NCBI RefSeq assembly: GCF_031679605.1
Contig: NZ_CP117522.1
Location: 3,410,001 to 3,474,000 of the forward strand
Reading direction: 5' to 3'
Source of the DNA: Streptomyces luomodiensis
GTDB lineage: Bacteria > Actinomycetota > Actinomycetes > Streptomycetales > Streptomycetaceae
Length of the DNA stretch: 64,000 nucleotides
In this document: positions 8,261 to 19,717 of the stretch, piece after piece
Layout of the letters: every line of letters starts with the position of its first letter
Position numbering within the stretch: position 1 is the first letter of the stretch
Notes under the pieces: model-generated
The model's database searches: none
The model's input: the letters and a program-made list of their open reading frames with translations, nothing else
Told to the model about the DNA's origin: nothing
Position numbers and translations under genes: made by a program

Positions 8261-9486
8261 ACCAGATCCCGCACCACCGCGTCCGCCAGCAGCCGTCCCC
8301 GCAGGGTGAGCACGGCCCGCCCCCGCCCGTACGGCTCCGGCTCCAGCAGGCCGTCCTCCAGCGCGCGTGCCGCGGCCGCCGTCCCGGCCGGGCGCAGCAG
8401 GTCCAGTGGGCACCCCTCGGCCAGCCGCAGCTCCAGCAGGATCCGCTCCACCCGGCGCTCCTCGCCGGAGAGCAGCTCCCGGCCCGCGCCGGGCGACCTG
8501 CCCTCGCCCAGGGCCTGTGCGTACGCCCCGGGGTGCTTCACGTTCCACCACCGCACGCCGCCCACATGGCTGTGCGCACCGGGTCCGGCGCCCCACCAGT
8601 CGGCGCCGCGCCAGTACAGCTCGTTGTGCCGGCAGCGCGCGCCGGGCGAGGTCGCCCAGTTGGAGACCTCGTACCAGGTGAATCCGGCGGCCGACAGGGT
8701 CTCCTCGGCGATCAGATAGCGGTCCGCGTGCACATCGTCGTCGGTCATCGGGACCTCGCCGCGCCGGATCCGCCGCGCCAGCTGGGTGCCCTCCTCGACG
8801 ATCAGCGCATACGCCGACACATGGTCCGGCCCGGCCCCGAGCGCGGCTTCCAGGGAGGCCCGCCAGTCCGCGTCGCTCTCTCCCGGTGTCCCGTAGATCA
8901 GGTCCAGGTTCACATGGTCGAATCCGGCCGCCCGCGCCTCGGTCACACACGCCTCCGGCCGCCCCGGGGTGTGCGTACGGTCCAGCACCTTCAGGACGTG
9001 CTGCCGGGCGCTCTGCATCCCGAAGGAGATCCGGTTGAACCCCGCCTCCCGCAGCTCCGCCAGATACTGCGGATCGACGGACTCCGGATTCGCCTCGGTC
9101 GTGATCTCGGCCTCTTCGGCCAGCCCGAACTCCTCCCGGATCGTCCCGAGCATCCGCCCGAGGTCCGCCGCGGCGAGCAGGGTCGGGGTCCCGCCGCCCA
9201 CGAATACGGTCCGCACGGGCCGCGGGTCGTCCCCCAGCACCTTCCGCGCCAGCCGCACCTCCTCGGCGACCAGCTCGGCGTAGTTGTCCCGGGAGGCGAG
9301 CACGCCGCCGGAGCCGCGCAGCTCACTGGCGGTGTAGGTGTTGAAGTCGCAGTAGCCGCAGCGGGTGGCGCAGTACGGCACGTGCAGATAGAACCCCAGT
9401 GGCCGCCGCTCCGCCCCGGCCAACGCGGTCGCGGGCAGTGCGCCGTCCTCGGGCACGGGCTCACCATCAGGCAGTACGGAAGGCAT
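8254..9486 (-). CDS. hemW: Radical SAM heme chaperone HemW (coproporphyrinogen III oxidase-like)
   Basis: A 410-residue radical SAM protein of the HemN/HemW group. The [4Fe-4S] cluster motif CATRCGYC has its cysteines at about residues 39, 43 and 46, followed by DFNTYTA. VFVGGGTPTLL, the EANPESVD segment and RISFGMQS are the usual HemN-like blocks. It lacks the HemN N-terminal extension with its extra cysteine, which favours HemW, the heme-delivery chaperone, over the oxygen-independent coproporphyrinogen oxidase. The frame is open upstream, but the ATG at 9486 gives the conserved MPSVLPDGE start with a G-rich ribosome-binding region. In Streptomyces this gene lies in the hrcA-lepA block, as here. 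Confidence 0.92.
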   Translation of the reverse strand: MPSVLPDGEPVPEDGALPATALAGAERRPLGFYLHVPYCATRCGYCDFNTYTASELRGSGGVLASRDNYAELVAEEVRLARKVLGDDPRPVRTVFVGGGTPTLLAAADLGRMLGTIREEFGLAEEAEITTEANPESVDPQYLAELREAGFNRISFGMQSARQHVLKVLDRTHTPGRPEACVTEARAAGFDHVNLDLIYGTPGESDADWRASLEAALGAGPDHVSAYALIVEEGTQLARRIRRGEVPMTDDDVHADRYLIAEETLSAAGFTWYEVSNWATSPGARCRHNELYWRGADWWGAGPGAHSHVGGVRWWNVKHPGAYAQALGEGRSPGAGRELLSGEERRVERILLELRLAEGCPLDLLRPAGTAAAARALEDGLLEPEPYGRGRAVLTLRGRLLADAVVRDLVD

Positions 9487-9633
9487 GCCCCCATTGTCCG
9501 CCACGGCCCGCCGCGCGGGGCGCGCCCGTCCCGGCGCCACCGCTCCCGGCGCCACCGGTGACCGCGGGACCCGGCCCCCCGGGATCCCCGCCCTCGAGAC
9601 CCAGCCCCCTTGGATCCCGCCCTCGGGATCCGG

Positions 9634-11703
9634 CTAGGGCTTCGGCTCGGCCGCCTTCAGGACCAGCATCGCCAGGTCGTCGTCCGGCGGCTCCGCGGCG
9701 AACTCGTCCACCGCCCGCCGCACCCGCTCCGCGACCTGCCGCGCGCTCATGCCCGCGCACAGCGCGAGCGCCGCCGCCAGGCCGTCCTCGTCGTCGAACT
9801 GCCGGTCACCGGATCGGTGCTCGGTGACCCCGTCCGTCACGCACAGCAGCGTTTCCCCGGGCGCCAGGTCGAACGATTCACTCGCGTACCCGACCTCGTC
9901 CACGACGCCCAGCAATATCTGCGGCTCCGCGACGGTCCGCACCTCGCCCCCGGGCCGCAGCACCAACGGCAGCGGATGTCCCGCGCTGGCCAGGGTGCAG
10001 CGCACCCCCTCGCCCTCGCCCAGCGGCTCCAGCTCCCCGTACAGCAGCGACAGGAACCGGGGGACCCCGCCGCCCGAGGGGAGCCCCGTGCCGATCAGGC
10101 CCCCGTCCACCAGCTCCACGACCCCGGAGGAGCCTTCCGCGGCCTCCACACCGGCCGCCACGGCCTCCGCGGCGCCCTCGACGGCCTGCTCCACCGCCTC
10201 CTCGCCCAGCAGCTGGTTGAGCCGGTCCAGGACCTCCCCCACGCCGTACCCCTCGCGGGCGAGCAGCCGCAGCCAGGGCCGGACGAGCCCGGTCACCACG
10301 GCCGCCTCCGGGCCGTTCCCGCAGACGTCGCCCAGGACGAAGCACCAGCGGCCGGCGCCGGCCTGGAAGACGTCGTAGAAGTCGCCGCCGGCCGAGATGT
10401 CGCCGGTCGGCTCGTACACGACCGCCGACTCGACCCCGGGGATGCGCGGGATGACGGAGGGCAGCAGCCCGCGCTGGAGCACCCGGCTGATCGTCGCCTG
10501 CCGGGTGTAGCGGCGGGCGGAGGCGAGGGCCAGGGCGACGCGGCGGGTGAAGTCCTCGATCAAACCGACCACTTCGGTCGGCATCCGCACCAGCCCGGCT
10601 CGCCCCAGCAGCAGCGTGCCGAGCGCGCGGCCGCCCGCGACCAGCCGGCAGGCGAGGGCCGCGCCGCCGGGCCCGTACGCGGCGGGGTCGGCCGGCCAGG
10701 GCCACTCCACGGCGCCGCCGCGGACGGCGGCGGGCACCTGGGGCGGCTCCTTCTCCAGCACCTGCCGCAGGCCCTCGATGCGCCCTTCGCTGGCGTGCCA
10801 GACCCGGGCGAGCCGCGGCGGGCCGCTCGCGGAGTCGAGCCAGATCGCGCACCAGTCGGCGAGCCGGGGCACCAGCAGCTGCCCGGCCAGCGAGGTCACC
10901 ATGTCCTCGTCGAACTGTCCGGCCAGCAGATCGGACGCCTCGGCGAGGAAGGTGAGCGCACCGCGCTGGATCCACTCGGGGTCGCGGCGGACGGGGACGC
11001 GGCCCGGTGCGGGGGCGACGATCTCGACGGCGTCCTTACGGCCGTCATGAACGGCCCCCGCCCCGAATGCGCCCTCCGGCTCCCCCACGGTGGCGGGCGC
11101 CGCGTCCACGGCGGACGCCGCGTCGTGGAAGGCCGAGCCCATGGCGCTGGGCCCGGCGGCGGGCCCGGCCGTGGGCGCCACCGCCATCTGGAACCACACC
11201 GACTTGCTCGTCCGCCGGTACGTCGTCCCCCATGACTCGGCGATCTCGGCCACCAGCCGCAGTCCGTGGCCGCCGGCGTACTCCGGCCGCTCGTCCGGAT
11301 CCGGTGGATCGCCGCGCAGCACCCGGGTGGGGTGGTGGTCGGTCACCTCCACCACGAGGGACGGCGGTTCGCCCTCGCGGTCCGACACATCCAGCGCACA
11401 GCTCACCTCGACGGCGGTGCCGGCGTGCACCACCGCGTTGGTGACCAGCTCGCTCACCAGCAGTACGGCCTCGTCCGCGACCCGGTCGGTGATCCGGTCG
11501 GCGGCCGGGACCTCGAGCGCGGCCCAGTCGGCGAGGGCAGCACGGACGAACCGGCGCGCGGCCGAGGCCGCGAGCGGAGTACCGGGCAGGCTGGCGCGTG
11601 CCGAGGCGCTGGTGCGGACGGGGCCGATGCCACCCCCCACCGGCAGAACCACCCCACCGCCCTCAACCGACCCACCAGACGTGGCAGAAGATGACGTCCC
11701 CAC
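9634..11703 (-). CDS. ATP-binding SpoIIE family protein phosphatase (HATPase-GAF-PP2C)
   Basis: The 689-residue cytoplasmic regulator combines opposing activities. Residues 40-175 are an RsbW/SpoIIAB-like HATPase with N-box ELVTNAVVHAG (about 85-95) and G-box GGHGLRLV. A GAF-like sensor spans about 240-395. A C-terminal PP2C/SpoIIE phosphatase spans about 420-685, with metal-binding GDFYDVF and GDVCGNGPEAA and the late DDDLAMLVL aspartates. Such proteins act in partner-switching cascades, dephosphorylating anti-anti-sigma factors while the HATPase may phosphorylate them or bind a sigma factor. No sigma, anti-sigma or STAS gene is adjacent. The GTG start has AGGAG at good spacing. Confidence 0.9.
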   Translation of the reverse strand: MGTSSSATSGGSVEGGGVVLPVGGGIGPVRTSASARASLPGTPLAASAARRFVRAALADWAALEVPAADRITDRVADEAVLLVSELVTNAVVHAGTAVEVSCALDVSDREGEPPSLVVEVTDHHPTRVLRGDPPDPDERPEYAGGHGLRLVAEIAESWGTTYRRTSKSVWFQMAVAPTAGPAAGPSAMGSAFHDAASAVDAAPATVGEPEGAFGAGAVHDGRKDAVEIVAPAPGRVPVRRDPEWIQRGALTFLAEASDLLAGQFDEDMVTSLAGQLLVPRLADWCAIWLDSASGPPRLARVWHASEGRIEGLRQVLEKEPPQVPAAVRGGAVEWPWPADPAAYGPGGAALACRLVAGGRALGTLLLGRAGLVRMPTEVVGLIEDFTRRVALALASARRYTRQATISRVLQRGLLPSVIPRIPGVESAVVYEPTGDISAGGDFYDVFQAGAGRWCFVLGDVCGNGPEAAVVTGLVRPWLRLLAREGYGVGEVLDRLNQLLGEEAVEQAVEGAAEAVAAGVEAAEGSSGVVELVDGGLIGTGLPSGGGVPRFLSLLYGELEPLGEGEGVRCTLASAGHPLPLVLRPGGEVRTVAEPQILLGVVDEVGYASESFDLAPGETLLCVTDGVTEHRSGDRQFDDEDGLAAALALCAGMSARQVAERVRRAVDEFAAEPPDDDLAMLVLKAAEPKP

Positions 11704-11888
11704 TGTGCGGCTCCTGAAGAAGCTCCGTCATAACGCCGTATCCGTAACCGTATCCGGCACGGACAGAGTGGCAGACCGACCGCCCTCATATGCACCGAGT
11801 TACGCAAGTGAACCGCGATAAGGGGAAAATTCATGTGTCCGGCAGGCCGGTCAACTGGAAATCCGGCGTCGGACCGTATCCTTGCCTG

Positions 11889-13778
<1,890 letters not shown>

Positions 13779-13891
13779 GGCATCCTCCGGGGCCCGCATC
13801 ATTGCTTGGTGACTCGCGAGTAACCTTCAAGTGGTGATCAGAGTAGGGGCCGAATCCTTACCGCGTAAGGGGTCCGCGCCACGTTGTTCCC

Positions 13892-13958
13892 CTGAAGTGC
13901 CCAGTTGTTCCGCTGAGGTGCCCACGAGGCTCTGAGGTGTCCAGCCTGAGGTGCCCAA
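13892..13958. repeat. Degenerate CTGAGGTGCCCA repeats
   Basis: Four copies of a 12-base motif begin at 13892, 13913, 13932 and 13946 (CTGAAGTGCCCA, CTGAGGTGCCCA, CTGAGGTGTCCA, CTGAGGTGCCCA) in the gap between the acyl-CoA ligase start and the lepA terminator. Spacing is irregular (21, 19, 14), so a regular binding array is unlikely. No function is apparent. Confidence 0.45.
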
Positions 13959-13995
13959 GAGCCCCTGATGAGGGCCCAAGAGGCTCCCCGGCACG

Positions 13996-14032
13996 CAGCG
14001 GGCCCGGCGCGTCCAGCACGCCGGGCCCGCTG
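13996..14032 (-). terminator. Hairpin terminator downstream of lepA
   Basis: A perfect 14-bp stem (13996-14009 with 14019-14032, arms CAGCGGGCCCGGCG and complement) closes a nine-base loop 30 bases beyond the lepA stop. It lacks a U-tract, as is common in Streptomyces. Confidence 0.7.
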
Positions 14033-14062
14033 ACCGAAGTCTCCTCGGCTCGCTCTCGCTCG

Positions 14063-15940
14063 CTACTTCTTCGCCTTGGAGTCCTTGCCGTCGGAGTCGG
14101 AGGACAGCACCGCGATGAACGCCTCCTGGGGGACCTCCACGCTGCCGACCATCTTCATCCGCTTCTTGCCTTCCTTCTGCTTCTCCAGCAGCTTCCGCTT
14201 ACGGGAGATGTCACCGCCGTAGCACTTGGCGAGGACGTCCTTACGGATGGCACGGACCGTCTCACGGGCGATGACCCGGGAGCCGATGGCCGCCTGGATG
14301 GGCACCTCGAAGTTCTGCCGCGGGATGAGCTCGCGCAGCTTGGCGACCAGCCGGACGCCGTACGCGTACGCCTTGTCCTTGTGGGTGATCGCCGAGAACG
14401 CGTCCACCTTGTCGCCGTGCAGCAGGATGTCAACCTTGACCAGGTCGGAGGTCTGCTCACCGGTGGGCTCGTAGTCGAGCGAGGCATAGCCGCGGGTCTT
14501 GGACTTCAGCTGGTCGAAGAAGTCGAAGACGACCTCGGCGAGCGGCAGGGTGTAGCGGATCTCGACCCGGTCCTCGGAGAGGTAGTCCATGCCGAGCATC
14601 ACCCCGCGGCGGTTCTGGCACAGCTCCATGATCGCGCCGATGAACTCGCTCGGAGCGAGGATGGTGGCCCGGACGACCGGCTCGTGCACCGTGTCGATCT
14701 TGCCTACCGGGAACTCGCTGGGGTTGGTCACCGTGTGCTCGCTGCCGTCCTCCATCTCCACCCGGTAGACCACGTTGGGCGCGGTGGCGATCAGGTCGAG
14801 ATTGAATTCGCGCTCCAGGCGCTCACGGATGACCTCCAGGTGCAGCAGCCCGAGGAAGCCGACGCGGAAACCGAAGCCGAGAGCGGCCGAGGTCTCCGGT
14901 TCGTAGACCAGCGCGGCATCGTTGAGCTGCAGCTTGTCCAGGGCCTCGCGCAGCTCGGGATAGTCCGAGCCGTCCAGCGGATACAGCCCCGAGAACACCA
15001 TCGGCTTCGGGTCCTTGTAGCCGCCCAGCGGCTTCTGCGCACCGCCGGTGACCTGGGTGATCGTGTCGCCGACCTTGGACTGGCGGACATCCTTCACACC
15101 GGTGATCAGATAGCCCACCTCGCCCACGGACAGCCCGTCGGCGGGGGTCATCTCCGGGGAGTTGGTGCCGATCTCCAGCAGCTCATGGGCGGCGCCGGTG
15201 GACATCATCTTGATCCGCTCGCGCTTGCTGAGCGTGCCGTCGACGACCTTCACATAGGTCACGACGCCCCGGTAGGCGTCATAGACGGAGTCGAAGATCA
15301 TCGCGCGGGCGGGGGCGTCCTCGACACCGACCGGAGCCGGCACCAGCTCCACGACCCGGTCCAGCAGCTCGGCCACGCCCTCGCCGGTCTTGGCGGAGAC
15401 CTTCAGCACGTCGGAGGGGTCGCAGCCGATGAGATGGGCCAGCTCGGCGGCGTACTTCTCGGGCTGGGCGGCGGGCAGGTCGATCTTGTTGAGGACCGGG
15501 ATGATCGTGAGGTCGTGCTCCATCGCCAGGTAGAGGTTGGCGAGGGTCTGTGCCTCGATGCCCTGGGCCGCGTCGACCAGCAGGATGCACCCCTCACAGG
15601 CGGCGAGGGAGCGCGAGACCTCGTAGGTGAAGTCCACGTGGCCGGGGGTGTCGATCATGTTGAGGATATGGGTGGCCGACTCGCCGCCCTCGTCCTTCGT
15701 CGGCGCCCAGGGCAGCCGGACCGCCTGGGACTTGATCGTGATGCCGCGCTCGCGCTCGATGTCCATGCGGTCGAGGTACTGCGCGCGCATCTGCCGCTGC
15801 TCGACCACACCGGTCAGCTGGAGCATACGGTCGGCGAGCGTCGACTTGCCGTGGTCGATGTGCGCGATGATGCAGAAGTTACGGATCAGAGCCGGGTCGG
15901 TACGGCTCGGCTCCGGCACATTGGTAGGGGTCGCGGGCAC
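14063..15940 (-). CDS. lepA: Elongation factor 4 (LepA), ribosome-associated GTPase
   Basis: The 625-residue translational GTPase has G1 AHIDHGKST (residues 26-34), switch/G2 [12 protein letters not shown]3 DTPGHVDF and G4 NKID, followed by EF-G-like domains. The LepA-specific C-terminal domain ends in a basic Lys-rich tail. EF4 acts on the ribosome during initiation/elongation stress. The frame continues far upstream, but the GTG at 15940 gives the conserved start [15 protein letters not shown], and AGGA precedes it. It is divergent from rpsT across a 204-base shared regulatory region. Confidence 0.97.
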   Translation of the reverse strand: MPATPTNVPEPSRTDPALIRNFCIIAHIDHGKSTLADRMLQLTGVVEQRQMRAQYLDRMDIERERGITIKSQAVRLPWAPTKDEGGESATHILNMIDTPGHVDFTYEVSRSLAACEGCILLVDAAQGIEAQTLANLYLAMEHDLTIIPVLNKIDLPAAQPEKYAAELAHLIGCDPSDVLKVSAKTGEGVAELLDRVVELVPAPVGVEDAPARAMIFDSVYDAYRGVVTYVKVVDGTLSKRERIKMMSTGAAHELLEIGTNSPEMTPADGLSVGEVGYLITGVKDVRQSKVGDTITQVTGGAQKPLGGYKDPKPMVFSGLYPLDGSDYPELREALDKLQLNDAALVYEPETSAALGFGFRVGFLGLLHLEVIRERLEREFNLDLIATAPNVVYRVEMEDGSEHTVTNPSEFPVGKIDTVHEPVVRATILAPSEFIGAIMELCQNRRGVMLGMDYLSEDRVEIRYTLPLAEVVFDFFDQLKSKTRGYASLDYEPTGEQTSDLVKVDILLHGDKVDAFSAITHKDKAYAYGVRLVAKLRELIPRQNFEVPIQAAIGSRVIARETVRAIRKDVLAKCYGGDISRKRKLLEKQKEGKKRMKMVGSVEVPQEAFIAVLSSDSDGKDSKAKK

Positions 15941-16027
15941 GCAGGGTCCTGTGTCTAGGCGGGACTCGGTGTTATCGGTATGGGTTGGTCCCGTCCATGG
16001 TCCCATGAATGGCGACCTCTTCCGGGT

Positions 16028-16057
16028 TTGGGACGCCATCGACCCTGCTGGTAACCT
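16028..16057 (+). promoter_or_regulatory. Possible sigma-70-type promoter for rpsT
   Basis: TTGGGA (16028-16033) and TAACCT (16052-16057) are separated by 18 bases and lie about 90 bases upstream of the rpsT GTG. The hexamers are weak matches, so this is a candidate only. Confidence 0.3.
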
Positions 16058-16144
16058 GGCCGACTGTGTCTCGTGCCGCCCTCGCGCGGACACGGAGACA
16101 CACCGAAGCAAACGAAACCCGACGAACCTGCGAAGGCTTTTTAC

Positions 16145-16411
16145 GTGGCGAACATCAAGTCCCAGATCAAGCGGAACAAGACGAACGAGAAGGCGCGCCA
16201 GCGCAACAAGGCGGTCAAGTCCGAGCTGAAGACCGCCATCCGCCGCACCCGCGAGGCCGTGGCCGCCGGTGACGCCGAGAAGGCCACCGAAGCCGCCCGC
16301 GTCGCCGCGCGCAAGCTCGACAAGGCCGTCAGCAAGGGCGTTCTGCACAAGAACAACGCCGCCAACAAGAAGTCGGCGCTCGCCCAGCAGCTCGCCGGCC
16401 TCAAGGGCTGA
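16145..16411 (+). CDS. rpsT: 30S ribosomal protein S20
   Basis: The 88-residue S20 begins [20 protein letters not shown] after a GTG start and is Lys/Arg/Ala-rich and helical throughout, as expected for this early-binding 16S rRNA protein. Upstream in-frame starts would add a non-conserved leader, so the GTG at 16145 is chosen. It is divergent from lepA and is followed 165 bases later by a strong hairpin. Confidence 0.97.
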   Translation: MANIKSQIKRNKTNEKARQRNKAVKSELKTAIRRTREAVAAGDAEKATEAARVAARKLDKAVSKGVLHKNNAANKKSALAQQLAGLKG

Positions 16412-16579
16412 CCTCGAGGGCTGACACCTTCCGGGGCGTCACCGCCCCATAGCGCCGGTTTGGGCACAGCGGTCCCTCTCACCCGCTCCGACCGGCAGCC
16501 GACGGATTCGTCAGCACCACCGCGCCGCACGCGGCCTGCGTTCGCCACGCGGGTGCGGCGCACATGATCGACACAAGGG

Positions 16580-16613
16580 CCCCGCCCTGTCCTTTCCCCA
16601 GGACAAGGCGGGG
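16580..16613 (+). terminator. Hairpin terminator downstream of rpsT
   Basis: CCCCGCC (16580-16586) pairs with GGCGGGG (16607-16613), and TGTCCT (16588-16593) pairs with AGGACA (16600-16605), with one internal mismatch and a loop of six. It lies between rpsT and the next plus-strand gene and argues against using the in-frame start at 16564 for that gene. Confidence 0.7.
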
Positions 16614-16644
16614 TCTTCGCGCTTCATTCGGGTATGTTCACGTC

Positions 16645-17523
16645 ATGTCGATACCGGGGGAGACACCCAACCCGTACGGGCAGCCGCAACCGCACCAACC
16701 GCCTCAGCCGCCTCAGCAGAGCCCGCCGCAGAGCCCGTACGGGCAGCCGCAACCGCACCAGGCCCAGCCGCTCCAGCACAATCCATACGCCCAGCCGACG
16801 ATGCCGTCCGTACCCCTGGGCGGATACGGGCCGATGGGCACGCCTCCCGGGGCGCCGCCCACGGGCTCCGGGGGCGGCCGCAAGGGCTGGCCGTGGGCGC
16901 TGGGCGGGGCCGTCGTCGCCTCGGCGGTCTGGGCCGGGGTGCTGTTCGCCACGGGAGGGTTCGACGGGGAGGCGAAGGCCGATCTCGCGGGCTACCGCTA
17001 TACGAACAATCTGTGCACCGCGACCGACGCCCAGACCATCGAGGACGCCGGGTACCAGCAGGAGGACGGGTCGGCGAACCCTCAGCACAGCAGCTCCGAG
17101 GACCCCGCACTGGACTCGATGACCTGCAACATCGACTTCGAGCCGAACGACGCGGACAGTGACGACTACTCCTCGGTGTGGCTCTACACCACGGCGTCGC
17201 TGCACAAGAAGACCGACCCCGCGCCCGAGTTCGAGGCCCAGTACCGGGCGTACGAGGAGCAGAAGACGTCCAGCTACAGCTACAAGGTGAGCCCGGTCAA
17301 CGGGCTGGGCGCCGAGGCGTATGTGGTGACGCAGGTGAGCAAGAGCGGCTCCGACACCGGCGCCTACGTGATCCTCGGCGTGCGCGACGGCTGGATGACC
17401 TACCAGTCGACCTGGTCGGAGTATCTCTCGTCGTCCTCCAGCGCCACGGCCAAGACGCCCGAGGAGGCCACCGCGATGCTCAAGAAGAGCGCCAGGGCCA
17501 CGCTGGAGAAGATGAAGGAGTGA
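16645..17523 (+). CDS. Hypothetical membrane-anchored protein with Pro/Gln-rich N-terminus
   Basis: The 292-residue protein starts at ATG 16645 (MSIPGETPNPYGQPQPHQ). Its first ~75 residues are Pro/Gln/Tyr-rich, and YGQPQPHQ occurs twice. A single membrane segment follows (WPWALGGAVVASAVWAGVLFA, about 90-110), then an extracellular domain of about 180 residues (DLAGYRYTNNLCTATDAQTI onward). This layout is common among Streptomyces cell-surface proteins. The outer domain has two cysteines, which could form a disulfide. No enzymatic motif is seen and the function is unknown. It is convergent with holA. Confidence 0.75.
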   Translation: MSIPGETPNPYGQPQPHQPPQPPQQSPPQSPYGQPQPHQAQPLQHNPYAQPTMPSVPLGGYGPMGTPPGAPPTGSGGGRKGWPWALGGAVVASAVWAGVLFATGGFDGEAKADLAGYRYTNNLCTATDAQTIEDAGYQQEDGSANPQHSSSEDPALDSMTCNIDFEPNDADSDDYSSVWLYTTASLHKKTDPAPEFEAQYRAYEEQKTSSYSYKVSPVNGLGAEAYVVTQVSKSGSDTGAYVILGVRDGWMTYQSTWSEYLSSSSSATAKTPEEATAMLKKSARATLEKMKE

Positions 17524-17529
17524 TCGCGG

Positions 17530-17546
17530 GCCGGTCCCGGACCGGC
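17530..17546. terminator. Small hairpin between convergent genes
   Basis: GCCGGTC (17530-17536) and GACCGGC (17540-17546) form a 7-bp stem with a 3-base loop in the 29-base gap between the hypothetical membrane gene and holA. A bidirectional terminator is plausible. Confidence 0.4.
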
Positions 17547-17552
17547 TCTCGG

Positions 17553-18542
17553 CTAGCCTCGGCCCGCCCGAGCGGCGCGGGCGATCGTGACGACCGCCTT
17601 CTCCAGGGCGTACTCCGGATCGTCCCCGCCGCCCTTGACCCCCGCGTCGGCCTCGGCGACGGCGCGCAGCGCGACCGCCACCCCGTCCGCCGACCAGCCG
17701 CGCATCTGCTGCCGCACTCGGTCGATCTTCCAGGGCGGCATGCCCAGCTCACGGGCCAGGTCACCGGGGCGGGCCCCGCGCGGCGCGGAGGCCAGCTTGC
17801 CGATGGCACGGACGCCCTGGGCCAGGGCACTGGTGATCAGCACCGGCGCCACCCCGGTGGAGACGGCCCAGCGCAGCGCCTCCAGCGCCTCGGCCGCACG
17901 GCCCTCGACGGCGCGGTCGGCGACGGTGAAGCTGGACGCCTCGGCCCGGCCGGTGTAATAGCGGGCGACGACGGCCTCGTCGATGGTGCCCTCGACATCG
18001 GCCACGAGCTGGGAGACCGCGCTCGCCAGCTCGCGCAGATCGCTCCCGATGGCGTCGACCAGCGCCTGGCATGCCTCGGGGGTGGCGGACCGGCCGGTGG
18101 CACGGAACTCGGACCGCACGAACGCCAGCCGGTCGGCGGGCTTGGTCATCTTCGGGCAGGCGACCTCGCGCGCCCCGGCCTTGCGGGCGGCGTCGAGCAG
18201 CCCCTTGCCCTTGGCCCCGCCCGCGTGCAGTAGCACCAGGGTGATCTCCTCGGCGGGGGTGCCGAGGTAGTCCTTGACGTCCTTGATCGTGTCGGCCGCC
18301 AGATCCTGTGCGTTGCGCACCACCACGACCTTGCGCTCGGCGAAGAGCGAGGGGCTGGTCAGCTCGGCGAGGGTGCCGGGCCGCAGCGCGTCGGGCATGA
18401 GGTCGCGCACATCGGTGTCGGGGTCGGCCGTGCGGGCGGCCGCCACCACCTGCTGCACGGCGCGGTCGAGCAGCAGCTCCTCCTGGCCCACGGCGAGGGT
18501 CACGGGGGCGAGCGGATCGTCGGTCGTCGATTTCCTGGCCAT
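17553..18542 (-). CDS. holA: DNA polymerase III subunit delta (clamp-loader delta)
   Basis: The 329-residue protein matches HolA, the clamp-loader subunit that opens the beta sliding clamp. It has an AAA+-like N-terminal domain without a functional P-loop (LAVGQEELLLDRAVQQVVAA), the LFAERKVVVVRNAQ beta-interaction region, LVLLHAGGAKGKGLLDAARK, and a helical C-terminal domain. ATG 18542 (MARKSTTDD) is preferred over the in-frame start six codons upstream. It is divergent from the 92-residue gene at 18587 by 44 bases. Confidence 0.92.
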   Translation of the reverse strand: MARKSTTDDPLAPVTLAVGQEELLLDRAVQQVVAAARTADPDTDVRDLMPDALRPGTLAELTSPSLFAERKVVVVRNAQDLAADTIKDVKDYLGTPAEEITLVLLHAGGAKGKGLLDAARKAGAREVACPKMTKPADRLAFVRSEFRATGRSATPEACQALVDAIGSDLRELASAVSQLVADVEGTIDEAVVARYYTGRAEASSFTVADRAVEGRAAEALEALRWAVSTGVAPVLITSALAQGVRAIGKLASAPRGARPGDLARELGMPPWKIDRVRQQMRGWSADGVAVALRAVAEADAGVKGGGDDPEYALEKAVVTIARAARAGRG

Positions 18543-18586
18543 CGCGGTCCAGCATCCCACGGACCTCGGACAACCCGGCCGTCCGG

Positions 18587-18865
18587 ATGTCCGACAATGT
18601 TCCGGTGATCGATGAAGAGCTGACCGGCGCCCGGCACATCCTGGTGCTGCCCGACCGCGACGCGGCCGAGGAGGTGGCCGAGGCGCTGCCCGAGCGGTTC
18701 GGCGTCACCCAGGAGCCCCAGCTGGTACGGGACGCGCTGGCGGGCGAGGACGACGCCGAGGACGCCCAGTGGCTGGTGGTGGTCGAGGACCCGGCCGGGG
18801 CGCTGGACGCGGCGGCGCTGGACGCGTTCGCGGACGAGTACGACGGCTGGCTGGAGACCGAATAA
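18587..18865 (+). CDS. Small acidic conserved hypothetical protein
   Basis: A 92-residue, strongly acidic protein with a regular alpha/beta pattern (ELTGARHILVLPDRDAAEEV, then EDAQWLVVVEDPAGALDAAA, ending DEYDGWLETE). I recognise it only as a conserved Streptomyces hypothetical next to holA; no motif suggests a function. The ATG at 18587 has no clear Shine-Dalgarno sequence, and the GTG codon at 18602 is an alternative start. Confidence 0.7.
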   Translation: MSDNVPVIDEELTGARHILVLPDRDAAEEVAEALPERFGVTQEPQLVRDALAGEDDAEDAQWLVVVEDPAGALDAAALDAFADEYDGWLETE

Positions 18866-19004
18866 CCCCTGCCCGGCGCCGGATATCCCCACGCTGGATG
18901 CCCTGCGCTGGATGTCCTCGGGCCGGATGCCCCGCACCGGCCGTCTCCGCACCGGATGCCCTCCGCACCCCCCGCGCCGCCAGCCGTCCCCGCGCCGGCC
19001 GTCT

Positions 19005-19679
19005 CTAGCCGGTGACCAGCGCCAGCGCGAAACCGTCGTACCCCTTCTCGCCGACGGTCTGTATCGCGGTGCCGGTCAGCCGGGGCTCCTGGGCGATCAG
19101 CTCGGTGAACCGCCGCACGCCCCGCACCTTCGGGTCGGTGCTGGCCGGGTCCGCCACTGCGCCGTCCCGCACCACGTTGTCGCCGATGATCAGGCTGCCC
19201 GGTCGGGTGAGCCGCAGCGCCCACTCCAGGTAGCCCGGGTTGTTGGGCTTGTCCGCGTCGATGAAGACCAGGTCGAAGGGGCCGGCTCCCTCTTCGGCCA
19301 GCCGGGGGAGCGAGTCCAGCGCCGGGCCGGTGCGGATTTCGACCACCTCGCCCAGCCCGGCCCGCGCCACATTGGCCCGCGCCACCTCGGCGGACCGCGG
19401 ATCGGCCTCCAGGGAGATCAGCCGGCCTCCCTCGGGCAGCGCCCTGGCCAGCCAGATGGTGCTGTAGCCGCCCAGGGTGCCGATCTCCAGCACGGTGCGC
19501 GCGCCCTGGATCCGGGCCAGCAGCTGGAGCAGCTTGCCCTGGTTGGGGGCCACCTGATGCGGCGGCAGCCCCGACGCCGCGCTGTGCTCCAAGGCCGCGT
19601 CCAGAGCCGGATCCGAGGGTGCCAGCAGGCCGTTGAAATACGCGTCCACTTCGGTCCACCGCGCAAGCGACATGGGCAT
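19005..19679 (-). CDS. SAM-dependent O-methyltransferase (class I, catechol/caffeoyl-CoA OMT-like)
   Basis: The 224-residue methyltransferase has SAM motif I VLEIGTLGGYST (about 63-74), the acidic motif II ISLEAD, and the metal-dependent OMT signature DLVFIDADKPNNPGY, with later GDNVVRDGAV. This resembles the cation-dependent OMT family that methylates catechols or caffeoyl-CoA. ATG 19679 follows GAGAGGA, and a second ATG lies two codons on. The gene lies just past the apparent end of comEC, and the comEC reading frame runs through it in another phase. Substrate unknown. Confidence 0.88.
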   Translation of the reverse strand: MPMSLARWTEVDAYFNGLLAPSDPALDAALEHSAASGLPPHQVAPNQGKLLQLLARIQGARTVLEIGTLGGYSTIWLARALPEGGRLISLEADPRSAEVARANVARAGLGEVVEIRTGPALDSLPRLAEEGAGPFDLVFIDADKPNNPGYLEWALRLTRPGSLIIGDNVVRDGAVADPASTDPKVRGVRRFTELIAQEPRLTGTAIQTVGEKGYDGFALALVTG

Positions 19680-19717
19680 TCGTCCTCTCGGAACTGACGG
19701 AGTCCGCAAGGGGGAAC

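Noticed and set aside
13892..13958. A regulator-binding array made of CTGAGGTGCCCA repeats
   Set aside because: Spacing is irregular, the motif is not palindromic, and it sits close to a terminator rather than a promoter.
16564..16644. An upstream start for the Pro/Gln-rich membrane protein
   Set aside because: It would place the rpsT terminator hairpin inside the coding region and add a non-conserved basic leader.
17761..19717. Treating the readthrough of comEC into holA as a real fusion protein
   Set aside because: Beyond 19718 the residues are low-complexity frame shadows of the O-methyltransferase and holA genes, both of which are intact in their own frames.
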